From positions 868,001 through 932,000 of the forward strand of contig CADCSX010000025.1 of NCBI GenBank assembly GCA_902805475.1: a stretch of 64,000 bases of DNA, given 5' to 3'. Both the position numbers and the translations under genes were made by a program. Each line of letters begins with the position of its first letter. The first letter of the stretch is position 1. Below are positions 21,602 to 32,120 of the stretch, piece after piece. Below the pieces are notes generated by a model. It did not search any database. It saw only the letters and a list, made by a program, of their open reading frames with translations, and was not told the origin of the DNA. The stretch is from Entonaema liquescens. Lineage: Eukaryota > Ascomycota > Sordariomycetes > Xylariales > Xylariaceae.

Positions 21602-22993
21602 CTAAACGTGGGCCTGTCGAGGCCGTTCCAACTCAATATCCTCCCGGCCGTGGGATGATCCTATTGGCGAGGCCGAGTAGTTATCACTCTGGATAGGGAC
21701 AATGTGCGATTGCGATGTAGATCCGTCGATACCCTTTTGCGAAAGACCTGGATGGTTTAGGTTGTGGTAATTGCGACTGGTTGACTTTCCACTATCGAGA
21801 AAACGGTGAGGAGAAAATAGGGGTTTTAGCGCTGGGGCGCTTGCGCACCAAATCGCGACGTTCATTTCCACCATGGACCAAACATTCACCTACAATAAAG
21901 TTAGGTCAGAGACTCTTAAGTTAATTTAGAGTATTAAAAGGGCTTAGACAAGGTATAGGCACATACAAGAATACTGTCGCGGAATGGGTCGGTAGCTAGT
22001 GTATAGGTGTGTATAGAATATAGCCGAGCGCAAGAGAAGGCCGTTGCGAGACCACCGACACCGAATATACCGTAGAGGACGTGCCTGCTGCGCTTCGATA
22101 TTTGTAGATGCTTTAAGGTAGGTAAGGGGATCATAAGAATCCATAGGTCCAAGATGATTCCGAAAATAGATGTAACTAGTTCATGGTGAGTTTCTTAGTA
22201 GTTCCATGAGGGGTTTCTTGTTACTAACAGTAAAAGAAAGCCGTGGTGTCTATGCAACTACCCGGCACATATCTTGAGAGATCCCACGCTTTCTCCAGAG
22301 GTCTGCATTGTCCGACTACTACTCCAATGCATACAATGAAGAAGACAGCCAAGAGGCCGTTTGTGCCCTTACACAGCATCTTGAAGGTATTTGATACAGC
22401 TATAACTCGGGGTCAGCCTCGTGTAATTATACCGACGACGAAATAAGAAGCACCTACCGAATCTATCGTACATAAAGACGATTGATGATTTGACGCATGT
22501 TAAAACTGTGTAGTACAGAAGTTCGATTGCGAAAGTTATCTGTTTCAGCTATTAGTGTAGTTCTAAAGGATATATATCTAATTATAAGAAGTAGACAGAA
22601 CTTACCTGGAGCAATGACTCCTTATCCTCCATGGATATAGTTTCCATTGGAGAACCCATTCCCTTGGCTTTTCCAACATAAAGGATCGCGAGATATCCAA
22701 GGGTAAAGATCTTTTAGCCATTAGAATAAGTATGACGTTAAGGCAAACTGTGAATCGTACCAGAGCGCCAACAGACATCCAATCGTCCAAACCCGCTTTC
22801 TTCATGACGGAAAATCGAATCCATGATCGAGTAACGACTACGACGGCTGTTCCCCGCCATATTAGCCAGGTGTACTGATTTAAAGGGATAAATAAACGCC
22901 AATGCAAGCCTTACCTGAAATGCCCGTTAATACTGTCGATACTGTCACGAGAATTGTTATTTGGGTGTGGTCGATCGGCTCTGAGGCTTCCAT
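21602..22993 (-). CDS. second fungal rhodopsin-like 7TM protein, seven exons
   Basis: Seven small exons (22993-22915, 22846-22761, 22710-22606, 22548-22458, 22405-22229, 22175-21967, 21889-21602) join in phase into 344 aa. All junctions are GT-AG with introns of 50-77 bp. The product begins MEASEPIDHTQITILVTV and shows family landmarks: TRSWIRF...AGLDDWMSVGAL after TM1, SSIVFMYDRF, CRPLEKAWD...GSCIDTT, GIILDLWILMIPLPTL and VNVWSMVEMNVAIWCASAP. The cytoplasmic tail is about 75 residues, Ser/His-rich. Because it is so fragmented, no single frame shows it well, and apparent stop codons all fall in introns. A sensory or transport role is inferred from the family only. It lies near, but not adjacent to, the other rhodopsin-like gene. 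Confidence 0.8.
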
Positions 22994-24492
22994 CGTAGAT
23001 CGCGTGGGGAGCTCTGTCAAGCAGAGCAGTACTCGAAAACGTTATGATTCTATAATGACAAAGATGGTAGTATCCGGCTTATCAGCCTTATAAGGGCTCG
23101 GAATGTAATGAGAGATTTCCCCAGACCAGATTATAATATACTAGGTATTATCTATCGGTTCCATGGGGGATTACGACAAAATAATGACTTCAAGAAGCCA
23201 TCGTGCAGGGTCTCTTTAATATCTATCTACTCTACTTAAATTCGCACTACGACCCTAGATCTCCTGATCTGCACATCGATGGGAGCGAACTATGGGGTAC
23301 GTCGCAATTGATCGAAGACGGCGCCGGACTAGGGGCTACTAGATAGACCAAGCGTTCGGTGGTTCTTCTTCGCTTCGAGGGACGCCGCGTACTTTCGACG
23401 ACCGTTAATAGCACTTGTTAGCAACCCGCATTAACGTCGTGTGTCCCTTATCACTCGGAGGTCGTACCGATCTAGAAAAGCCCGTGGCAAGGGACCCACG
23501 CGGCCGTGGATGTCCCCTGCTCCAGTACCAAGATCCAGACAAGTCAGGCCACTCAGCTCAGCCCTGTCCTGACCCAATGTCAGTGCGTACATTTCCTCAG
23601 CTTACCATTCCACCGGTCTCGGCTAGTTTAAACTGTAGTTTAGTAGTACATTCCTCGGTAAAATGATCAAGGCCGGATCATTGCATCAAGTGTTGGCTCA
23701 AGGAGAACGTAGTCTCTTGCTTATGAACTAATAAGAATGGAAAAAAGTTAACAATACAGGGATGGAATCGATATTCAAATCCCAATACCGTTGGACAGCT
23801 TACGAACGTGCTAAAAAATCTAGAAAAATTTTAGAGTTCAAGTGTGGCTTCTACTACTACTATCTATTTGGTCGGCTTACTGAATATGGCAAGTTCTGTG
23901 GGTATTCACAAATGAAAATCACCTCAAGTTGAACTTTAAATATTTCATTAGCTTACATGCAAACCCAATGATGAGTTGATCATAATTGTAGATCCTTTGA
24001 ACAACCAACCAGCCCAACTCGCGATAGAAAATCCCATGTGTCGACTCCTAAGTCCAGTAAAGAAGTCACTGCGAATCAAATTCGGTGATGAGCGATTTAC
24101 ACAAGGTCGTTTCCCATCATATAGCCTATGATTTACATATTTGCTTCGCTTAGTCGGTATGATTGCGGCGCCTAAAATATTTAGCCCTCGTGGAAGATAT
24201 CCCCGAGGATGCCTTTCCCGTGTTGGAATAGTTTCTGTAAACAAGCAAAGCATTAAGCTATAGTTGTCTTAGTCAGGATTGCGGCTGACGCGTGGATTAA
24301 ATCCCCTTGTCGCAGAACGTGTCCCGCGAACTCGGTTGCGTTAATTCAGGGGAAATGCTCTAAAATATAAGTGGTACGTGGTGTAAAGCGGAAGCATCTT
24401 CCGTTCGCTAAAGGGACTTATGTACGCATAAAACTAATACTTATCTACCTATAAATCTAAGCTCTTTGACATCTAAAATTCGGCATTTGGCA
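22994..24492. other. intergenic, no gene seen
   Basis: This is 1.5 kb upstream of the seven-exon rhodopsin-like gene. The ORFs are short and without motifs. A somewhat GC-richer patch (about 23.3-23.6 kb) carries no recognisable product. Confidence 0.5.
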
Positions 24493-24494
24493 TA

Positions 24495-25075
24495 CTCGTC
24501 AGGATTCTAAACATCCGACCTTTTCCCGGGGCTTCGCCCCTAAGGTCAGGGACTTTTAAAAGGTAACGACTTTTAAAAGGTAAATTTTAGTACAAATTTT
24601 TACTAGTGCTGACCATACAAATTTAAGTATTTCAATCAAAATGAATAGTGCCATTTACATGCAAAGATCTAATGCTTTAACTTTATATTATGTAATAAAA
24701 CGTTGATCTAATGCGATTATCGTCACTTTTGCTGTCGCTTTTCTTACACTCAAATAATACTCACCAATTTTTAATAAAAATAAATAAAATATATTATAAA
24801 TAATTAAGAGGCCAATAATTATTATAATGTCAAAGCCGATGCGATTAAAGGTGGTTACGTTATATAAAAATTGAAAAGGTTAAAATATTAAGATTGTACG
24901 TATTAATAATATTTATAATATTTAAAATTCGGGTAGTACTTAACATTAGGTGTGCATCCCACCTAAATTTAAGTAGCCACAGAAATTACCTTTTAAAAGT
25001 TCGTTACCTTTTAAAAGTCCCTGACCTTAGGGGCGAAGCCCCGGCAAATGGTCGGATGTTTGGAATCCTGACGAG
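24495..25075. mobile_element. MITE-like element with ~90-bp terminal inverted repeats
   Basis: A 581-bp element starts CTCGTCAGGATT and ends AATCCTGACGAG, and is flanked on both sides by TA (24493-24494 and 25076-25077). The arms (24495-24583 and 24986-25075) match over about 90 bp with a few mismatches and one gap. Each arm contains a GGGGC-TTC-GCCCC hairpin and two tandem copies of a 16-bp ACTTTTAAAAGGTAA-like unit. The interior is very AT-rich and has no transposase or other credible ORF. TA duplication suggests mobilisation by a Tc1/mariner-type transposase acting in trans; this is inference. Confidence 0.85.
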
Positions 25076-25077
25076 TA

Positions 25078-27074
25078 GCGAAGAACGGGCTATCGTAAGA
25101 TGCCAATCTCGCTTTACCACGATGGCACCTTCGTAGTTGTTTGGTAGCAAATCGTTCTTCATAATCGATAATACAAGCGAAACATAAATTCTATGAGGTT
25201 AACTATATGCCACGAACGACCAGCATCTATTCTATACCTAGTATTTTACTCTTCTGTACTTTTGTATGGATGTACCGCAACTTCAAGGAATTATCTGTTT
25301 GATACGATATCGCTCTTGGACGGTTGTGTTGTTCCAGGTCTCCCCATCTCCTATTCGGCGCGATTCTGAGAAAGTTTAACGGCAATATCCAGCCTAGCCA
25401 CACCATGTGAATAGATATTCCAGCCCTGTGGGGTAGTTTCGCACACAGGGAGATCGTTGCTTTGGTACATTCGGAGGGGTTTTCAATAAATATGTATATC
25501 CTCAATGCCTAGCCATCTCTCGGCTTGGCTATCCTGTGCTTGGCCCTGTATAATAATTGCCGTAGCGGCTCGGCGTTGACAGGAAGGGCCCAGAAGTATC
25601 CTAAGAGTTCCATGAAGCGAGACAGCTAGGAATAAGGATGTTCCTAAGACCGCTAATTTAGTATCTGGTCTGGACCAATGCCGCTTATGTCAGTCATACG
25701 ACATCACGGCGCAGTGATAGAAGAAAGAAACCGAGGGCTTGGAAATACCGCCCAAGCGTTAAATGAATCTCCGAAAATATGCAAATCTTCTCTTGGAAGA
25801 TAACCCGAACAATAAGCCTCCATAACTATGCTTGCTAAAATTAGAATAGTAGCAAAGTCAACCTAAAATATTGAGCCAACTAGCAAACCACCAGGACCAA
25901 ACAGTATGATTGTCGCCGTATTAGGTACGCTCCAAAGCCAAATATAGAAAGAAAATAGATAAATGCTTAACTATTGCTTTATATATATATACTTGCTGCC
26001 CCACACGACAATAAGACCGCCGCAATCGATTCTGGGGTTGGAACTTAGGCGACTGGAGAAGTGGACTTGTAGAACAAAATCACCTCTAAAGTAGACTTGG
26101 GTCTGGAGCCATCCAAATTTATAAACTAACTAACTACTTATAATCAAAATTACTACCTACAATGCTCTCGTATTAGCACATAATTCTAAATTCCTAGATA
26201 GGTTCCTGATATTATGATACCCCAAGTAGTCTATTTCATGGGGCATCATATCCAGATATCCTATTCTTAAGGATGACTGCAGGTTATCACAACTATATAG
26301 TCAGAGGATTCTTGCCCTTGATGGAAGTCATATATAGAGTAGGTAGATGCCAATATAGAAACCAACGGTCTAGTAACACCTGGCTTTCTGGTATCCCGTT
26401 GCGAGGGCGCTGTGCACCTCTTACAGTTGAATGCTTACCCTTAATATTCACCACGTTATTTAGGTAGTCAAGTTGCTACCTGGAGATTATACTATAATAT
26501 CATGTTTTGATTACTCAACACATAGCTAATAAAAAAATATCAACTATTTAAAGAAAATGACAAGCACCAAGCATTCAACTAAAACCACAAGACCAACAAA
26601 CGCTATAACAATTAATATATAAGTGACATAATAGGCGTACTAGACACCAAGGTATAATGAGTAGGAGACTCTAGGCACTTAATACTGTTTGGTGACATCC
26701 GTCTATTCCCCATCAACGTGCCTTGTCAAACAAGCAATGTTGGTGATACCACCACATGTGTACTGCGAAATGAATCATTGCAAAGCTCACGCACACACCT
26801 CAACATCTGGACTATGTGACTACTTTCCAACAATCACATAATACTCACCCCCTAATACATCTAGAAGCAGTTTCTGGTTGTAGTTATTTAAACCTCCGCT
26901 ATTCTCTATAGTGGCTTCCAGGTAGATATTTATGCAAACTATTTTCGGTGCGGACTTTTAGGTGATTTGGCATCTAAAACGATTATTAACAGCCAAATCC
27001 TGTAGCATATCCAGGTCCAATAGGCTATCACACTTTTCCACAATAGAAAGCCGACGGCCGATCAATCCCAGACG
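25078..27074. other. intergenic, no gene seen
   Basis: This is 2 kb of AT-rich DNA with short unrecognised ORFs on both strands. Confidence 0.5.
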
Positions 27075-27476
27075 ATGTGTTGGTGGAGACGTGTCTACTT
27101 TACATGTAGACATGAAGACCAAGATGTCACGCCGCCGAGGCCGATAAAGCCCTGCGAGCATGCTATCCGCACAGGGTCAGCAGACTATCCGAACTATTGC
27201 AGTGAGCAATCCCGTCAGAAGACAAGGCGAAACGCCTGGGCCGATGCTGTATTTCGTGAGCGACCTTGCATCCCCTGTGAGAAGAGACAAGAAAGGCAAC
27301 GCCTGGACCAGGAATGGCATTCTTTCATGCATCAGAGCATGCGGGTACTTACCGAGCCTCAGATAGCATACTACCAGGAGTACCGCGAGGGGATATTTGA
27401 GAATTACTACTGGTACTGGAGCGACCTGCAGGCAGAGTTGATCGATAACTGCAGATGGGACATACAGTCAAGATAA
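27075..27476 (+). CDS. possible small Cys-rich zinc-binding-like protein
   Basis: This is a 133-aa single-exon ORF. Spaced Cys/His residues stand out: TCRHEDQD (Cys/His), IKPCEHAI, a lone Cys in PNYCSEQS and RPCIPCEKR. The order C.H...PCE.A...C...CxxC resembles a group of small fungal hypothetical proteins with a zinc-ribbon-like CGH...PCE...CPxC pattern, which I recall only generally. The C-terminal third is rich in Trp, Tyr and Gln (YYQEYREGIFENYYWYW), unusual for chance sequence. The ATG is the first in frame; codons upstream of it are also open, so a 5' exon is possible. Function is unknown. Confidence 0.45.
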   Translation: MCWWRRVYFTCRHEDQDVTPPRPIKPCEHAIRTGSADYPNYCSEQSRQKTRRNAWADAVFRERPCIPCEKRQERQRLDQEWHSFMHQSMRVLTEPQIAYYQEYREGIFENYYWYWSDLQAELIDNCRWDIQSR

Positions 27477-27611
27477 AAAGGAGATTTCTGCAGCTGGGAG
27501 TGTTAACATGAAACCGCAAACGGGAGCCTTTATAGCGAGGTGCTTAACAGGTAAGGGTACGGAGGAATAGGTTATGTTACGGCCCCTTTAAGTATTTGTT
27601 AGAACCGCGGT

Positions 27612-27986
27612 TTACAATATACCTACCGATGCAACTACCAGGCGTCTAAGATAATGTTTACCTAAAAGACTTTGGCTCGCAATAATTTCGACCCATAGCT
27701 TTTGATCATGTTCACCCAAGGCGTTGAGTACGATGATCATAGGGTAGTAAGGAAGTCCCTTCATCGCCGTCAAAATATCACAACTCTCCCACGAAGAGCT
27801 ATGAAGCCCCATTTTTATATCCCTGTGTCGCATCATTGCGACGATGGCATGATCGGAACGGGGATATCGACGCCTTGACCTCAATTTGACACGTGAAGAA
27901 TGCCTCCACATGTGGAATCTTTTCGATCTACGGACCCGCTTCAGACAACGCGGCAAAGACCCCTTAAATTCAAAGATATATTCCAT
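27612..27986 (-). pseudogene. possible NACHT/NLR fragment (relic)
   Basis: This is a 124-aa ORF from an ATG. Its C-terminal half resembles the stretch around Walker B of fungal NACHT proteins: a W..C.IL..M segment, then YYPMIIVLNALGEHDQKLW, comparable with the usual ..LIIDALDEC... pattern, then a helix. The acidic residues expected after the hydrophobic strand are partly replaced (NALGEH). No P-loop lies upstream and no repeats follow, so if the resemblance is real this is a decayed fragment. It may equally be a chance ORF. Confidence 0.25.
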
Positions 27987-28866
27987 GGTTAAAACAAACT
28001 ATAATATTTGAGGAGTTTACCACGCAACCAGTTATCAGACTCTGACTGCCTAGCTAGACGTACCCACGTAATTACTACTCTGTGTAAAAGATTCACTCAT
28101 AACCCAGGCAGTACTATGCCCTTGTCAGGGGTCAAAAGAGAGCTAGGCGGGATTAGGCTTAGATCTACGTGATATATGAAATATAAAGGGCGCTGTGCGT
28201 CCTCGCTGCTAGGTAGAAACGTTAAGCGTTAATAGACCTCTATTACCTACTACCTACCATACAGCAGCTACGCTGCTGCTTCCAGTAGTCACTCTACGTA
28301 TGACCTCACTCACGGGCTCACTTCTGACAGCCCTCAAGTGCCAACTAGACACAGGACATAGCTGGTTCAAATTTGATTGGTCAAGCTCTTCTCATCTATT
28401 CCTACAGTAATATGTCTTGATCTTTCTATATGCTTTGATTCATCGATATAAGCGGAGTATGTACCTGGGTCTTGAGGACATATCTTTTTAGGTAGGTGGC
28501 CATTACTTCTTGCCTACTCCTGTGCAAAATTCTGGTAATCCCGTAATTATTCACCTTCTTTGGCGTCTTGAATCGCGGGGTGAAAACGCCACCCCGTCAA
28601 TATTTGGTGTAGGGTGTCACGGGGGGGGAGCGAGGGGGGTATCATTCGTCGATGAGATGCATCAGAGATTAGGTATATCATGACAAGCAAAAACCTGTTT
28701 TGAGGCCTATTGTCGTGTAACCAAAGTTTTACGAGTAAATCGTTGGATATAAAACGAGCTTACACCTCTTTTACCATGGGTATTGGGGTTTACCGATAAC
28801 ATCAATATAAATACGTCAGGTACGATATCTTATACCTAGTTATAATTCCACCGCCGGGCTCTCATA
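27987..28866. other. intergenic, upstream of the SnoaL-like gene
   Basis: No ORF of note is present. A poly-G tract lies near 28620-28640 (two runs of G separated by AGCGA). Confidence 0.5.
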
Positions 28867-29328
28867 ATGGCTGTTTCATATGAAGTAGCTCAGAAAATCA
28901 TCAATAAAAAGCATCTGTACTGCCGATATGCGGATACTGATCAATTCCAAAAGGCCTGCGAAGAAGTTATGATGCCTGATGCAACGTTGATCTTCTACTC
29001 CGACGGAAAAGTTGTAAATATTGACGGCATTGATCATAGCTGGTCGTCGGCTGCAGATATGACGAAGTACTTCGCGAACAAATTCAAAAACCTACAATTA
29101 ATTCACCATATCGGCCCCCCACATCTGGAGCAGATCAGCCCTGACGAGGTCAAGGCAGTCTTTGGCGTCCAGTATACCTACGGCCCGAAGGGACCATCCA
29201 CCGAAAAGCAGCACACCGGCGCGGGCTATTACTACGAACGTTATGTGCGAAAAGGCGACGATTGGTTTCTCAAGGAGCTGAAGATGGACCACACATATAA
29301 GAGAGGTGATGACTTCCAGACAGATTAG
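28867..29328 (+). CDS. SnoaL/NTF2-like fold protein
   Basis: This is an intronless 153-aa protein. The order helix (residues 3-35, KIINKKHLYCRYADTD), strand (DATLIFYSDGKVVNIDG), helix (SAADMTKYFANKF), then three strands (LIHHIGPPHLEQ, EVKAVFGVQYTYG, GAGYYYERYVRKGDDWFLKEL) is the cone-shaped alpha+beta barrel of the SnoaL-like/NTF2 superfamily. It closes with WFLKELKMDHTY, as many SnoaL_4-type proteins do. Members include polyketide cyclases, dehydratases and small binding proteins; the active-site residues cannot be assigned here. It sits 554 bp upstream of and in tandem with a HET-domain gene. There is no signal peptide. Confidence 0.8.
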   Translation: MAVSYEVAQKIINKKHLYCRYADTDQFQKACEEVMMPDATLIFYSDGKVVNIDGIDHSWSSAADMTKYFANKFKNLQLIHHIGPPHLEQISPDEVKAVFGVQYTYGPKGPSTEKQHTGAGYYYERYVRKGDDWFLKELKMDHTYKRGDDFQTD

Positions 29329-29882
29329 GTGGAGCGCTGATATACGAAGTATGGTTCTTATCTCGTGCTATCAGTCAAACTATTGGGAGATGGCTAGTAA
29401 AGAAAATACTCTAAGAGGTAGTTAGGTTAATAGAAGAGACGTAACGCGCAGATTGTCTATCAAATAGAAACTTCCAATCAAACTACTAAACCTATAGGTG
29501 TGCAAGGGCAGACACATTAAGTGGACATGGGTGATTTCTACACCAAAAGCTTAGTCGTCGATGGCATGCAGTGTTACATCTTGAGGCTTATAATTCGTGG
29601 GTCTGATTGGATATTTAAGTCGGTGAGCAAGGCGCAGTTCCTACAGGCTGCGGGGTCCATCGCCACGATGTCTTCCACTACGTAGCATATAATAACTTAC
29701 CCCCTATCATGACTACTCCCCTAATCTCCTAATATAAACCCAAGCTTGGCGTAGATGATTATTTTAGCTTAGAACGAAGATCCACGAAGTTCTTTCCTTT
29801 CGTTCTCCGCTGGGCGCCAAAGTTGATACGACTAGGGCAGTAATCACTCCAAGCTCTAGTCTAGCCTTGGAAAGCCGTAATA
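29329..29882. other. intergenic between SnoaL-like and HET genes
   Basis: This is a 554-bp spacer. No gene or clear promoter motif is seen. Confidence 0.45.
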
Positions 29883-31679
29883 ATGCGTCTTCTTAATGTC
29901 CATACATTGCAACTAGAGGAAATCTTCGACGTAGAAGACGCCCCCAATTATGCTATACTCTCTCATACTTGGGGCAAAGACGAAGTAACATTTCAGAATT
30001 TACATGACGAAGAGACTAGGTCTACTTTAGGCTATCGGAAGATTCAATGTTTCTGTCTCCAAGCCATCATAGACGGCTTTGATTACGCCTGGGTCGATAC
30101 TTGTTGCATTGATAAGAAAGATCCGACAGAGCTTTCGGAGGCAATCAATTCAATGTTCCGGTGGTACCAAGAGTCTTCTGTTTGCTACGTCTATCTATCT
30201 GATGTTGAAACCGATGAAAAGGGGTACGTTGGGAGTTCCGTGCTGGAAAAAAGTCGCTGGTTCAAAAGAGGCTGGACGCTGCAGGAACTACTCGCCCCCA
30301 GACGTATTATTTTCTTCGATCGAAATTGGCGGGCGTTCGGAAGATTCAGATGCCATGATATGGCTTTGCATCTACCGGACATCATCGAGATGCTACCTTC
30401 TATAACGCACATAAACCGGAAGATGCTATATTATAGAGGACAGATTAAAGATGCTACGGCGGCTGAAAAGCTCTCATGGGCATCTCGACGTCAGACTACA
30501 AGAAAAGAAGACATGGCATATTGCCTATTAGTACGTGCTTCCACCTAGGTTAGGAGGTAGCTACCATATCTGAACGTATTACTAACTTCTCGTAAGGGTA
30601 TACTTGATGTGAACATGCCGCTCTTATATGGAGAAGGTCATAGGGCGTTTATTAGGCTTCAAGAAGAGTACATCAAGCAACAGAATGATCCTAGCTTGTT
30701 GATATGGGGGTTTGGGGTACCATGCACGGATATCTTCCAATCTCATATGACCGAGTTCCCATTGGCACCATCTCCCTCAGCCTTCGCCGGCTTCGGTTCT
30801 CTCCCTAGGAGATTTGAGAAAAACAAAGTACCTTTCGCTTTTACACGTACAAATAATGGCATTGAAGTCGAACTTCTCTTATTGGCCCTCGAGGATAACG
30901 TACGACTTGCTCTCTTCGGGATGGACGATGATTTCTACGGCTATTATCGAAGAAGTCCGGAATATTCCCCGTCAAGCAAGTTTTCTATATTTAAAAACAA
31001 GGGTCACGCAAGGGGTGGTGTAAGGAAACCTATAATTGCAGTACCGTTGAAATACTGCCGGGCGGACTCCCGGGTTGGATTCAACGTGTATGAACGCATC
31101 TTATTATGGCCGCCTTTCCTGATACCGAAAAACTTATGCGTGAAAGCCGAATGGAAGAAAGCGTGTCTCAAAGCTGCAACCTCCCAGATAAGTTCTCCAG
31201 CTATCAGTATGGGACTCCATCGTATAATACAAATCAACATACAAGCATTGCTTAAGAACGGTTTCAACCTGAAAAGCGTTTACCCTCCGCGAGATACCTT
31301 CAGTCGAAATGGTTTAATATTGGTACCACACGGGACCCAATACGAACAATGTCTATTCATCTTTGAGGGGCCTAACAACCTGTCCTTCGGACTTCTTCTA
31401 GATGACCGATTCAGGTACCAGCCAGCAGGGAATGCACTGATCGGGGAAATCAGTACGTCAGAAGTAATACGTCATTTATTATCTCAACGCAGCACCCTGT
31501 TTAAGCGTACAAATAAAACAGAATGGTTGACTAAAGTGCGAAAGCGGCTATACGGGATGGTAAGTATTGAGATATCCGGCGAGCGATTAGGGAAGCTCGA
31601 CATGGACCATCTAACAGTAGCACTGGGCACGAATGGAGAAGAACTCACTTTGCATTGCGAGGCAATACCAACTCAATAA
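29883..31679 (+). CDS. HET-domain protein (HET-E/HET-D-like N-terminus)
   Basis: Exons 29883-30530 and 30597-31679 (GTACGT...CGTAAG, with ACTAAC branch site) encode 576 aa. The protein starts immediately with the HET domain: MRLLNVHTLQLEEIF, YAILSHTWG, YAWVDTCCIDKKDPTELSEA, RWFKRGWTLQELLAP. The splice joins AYCLL to GILDVNMPLLYGEG, the conserved end of this HET subtype. The C-terminal about 330 residues show no NACHT, WD40 or ankyrin repeats, so this is a stand-alone HET protein with an unclassified tail. HET domains induce fungal cell death; partner and trigger are unknown. The closely preceding SnoaL-like gene is a candidate partner only by position. Confidence 0.9.
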
Positions 31680-32120
31680 CCAGCCACTCATACAGATTGC
31701 ATCACGAATAATGATTAATAGTTAATCCTCAATCCTTGCAAAATACACCAGTATGAACAAGCCTATTATACCATACGACAGGCTCCTGTCCGTCTACATA
31801 ACCACCTATCAGATTACGTTTCGATAAATAAGCAACCAAGCTCGTTACGATGCTAGTAAATAAGCCTAGGTAACCGCCAACCGTTTTTAATACCAAGTTA
31901 ACAACTATGAATTATTACGCTTCGTAAGGAGGTCATCAGCCATAGCGTATAAGCCTCACAGGAAATACACCACGGGGTCACTACCGCATACCCGTTACCT
32001 TAAGATCACGAAAATGGGTGTTGATATATATAGCATTGCCGGGGCAACGTGCTGCATGAGAGTCCACAGGATTCGTAATATGATCACAGGAGCTGACAAT
32101 CTCGAATCGAACTGTAGTAT
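31680..32120. other. convergent intergenic spacer
   Basis: This is AT-rich sequence between the 3' ends of the HET and tannase-family genes. No gene is seen. Confidence 0.5.

Noticed and set aside
22380..22460. In-frame TGA suggesting that the second rhodopsin-like gene is a pseudogene
   Set aside because: The stop falls in a 52-bp GTAGGT...CCGAG intron with a CTGAC branch site; splicing joins MYDRF to VIAVSNTF in phase.
24894..25136. 80-aa frame running out of the MITE into its flank
   Set aside because: It consists of AT-rich interior and terminal repeat translated by chance and crosses the element boundary.
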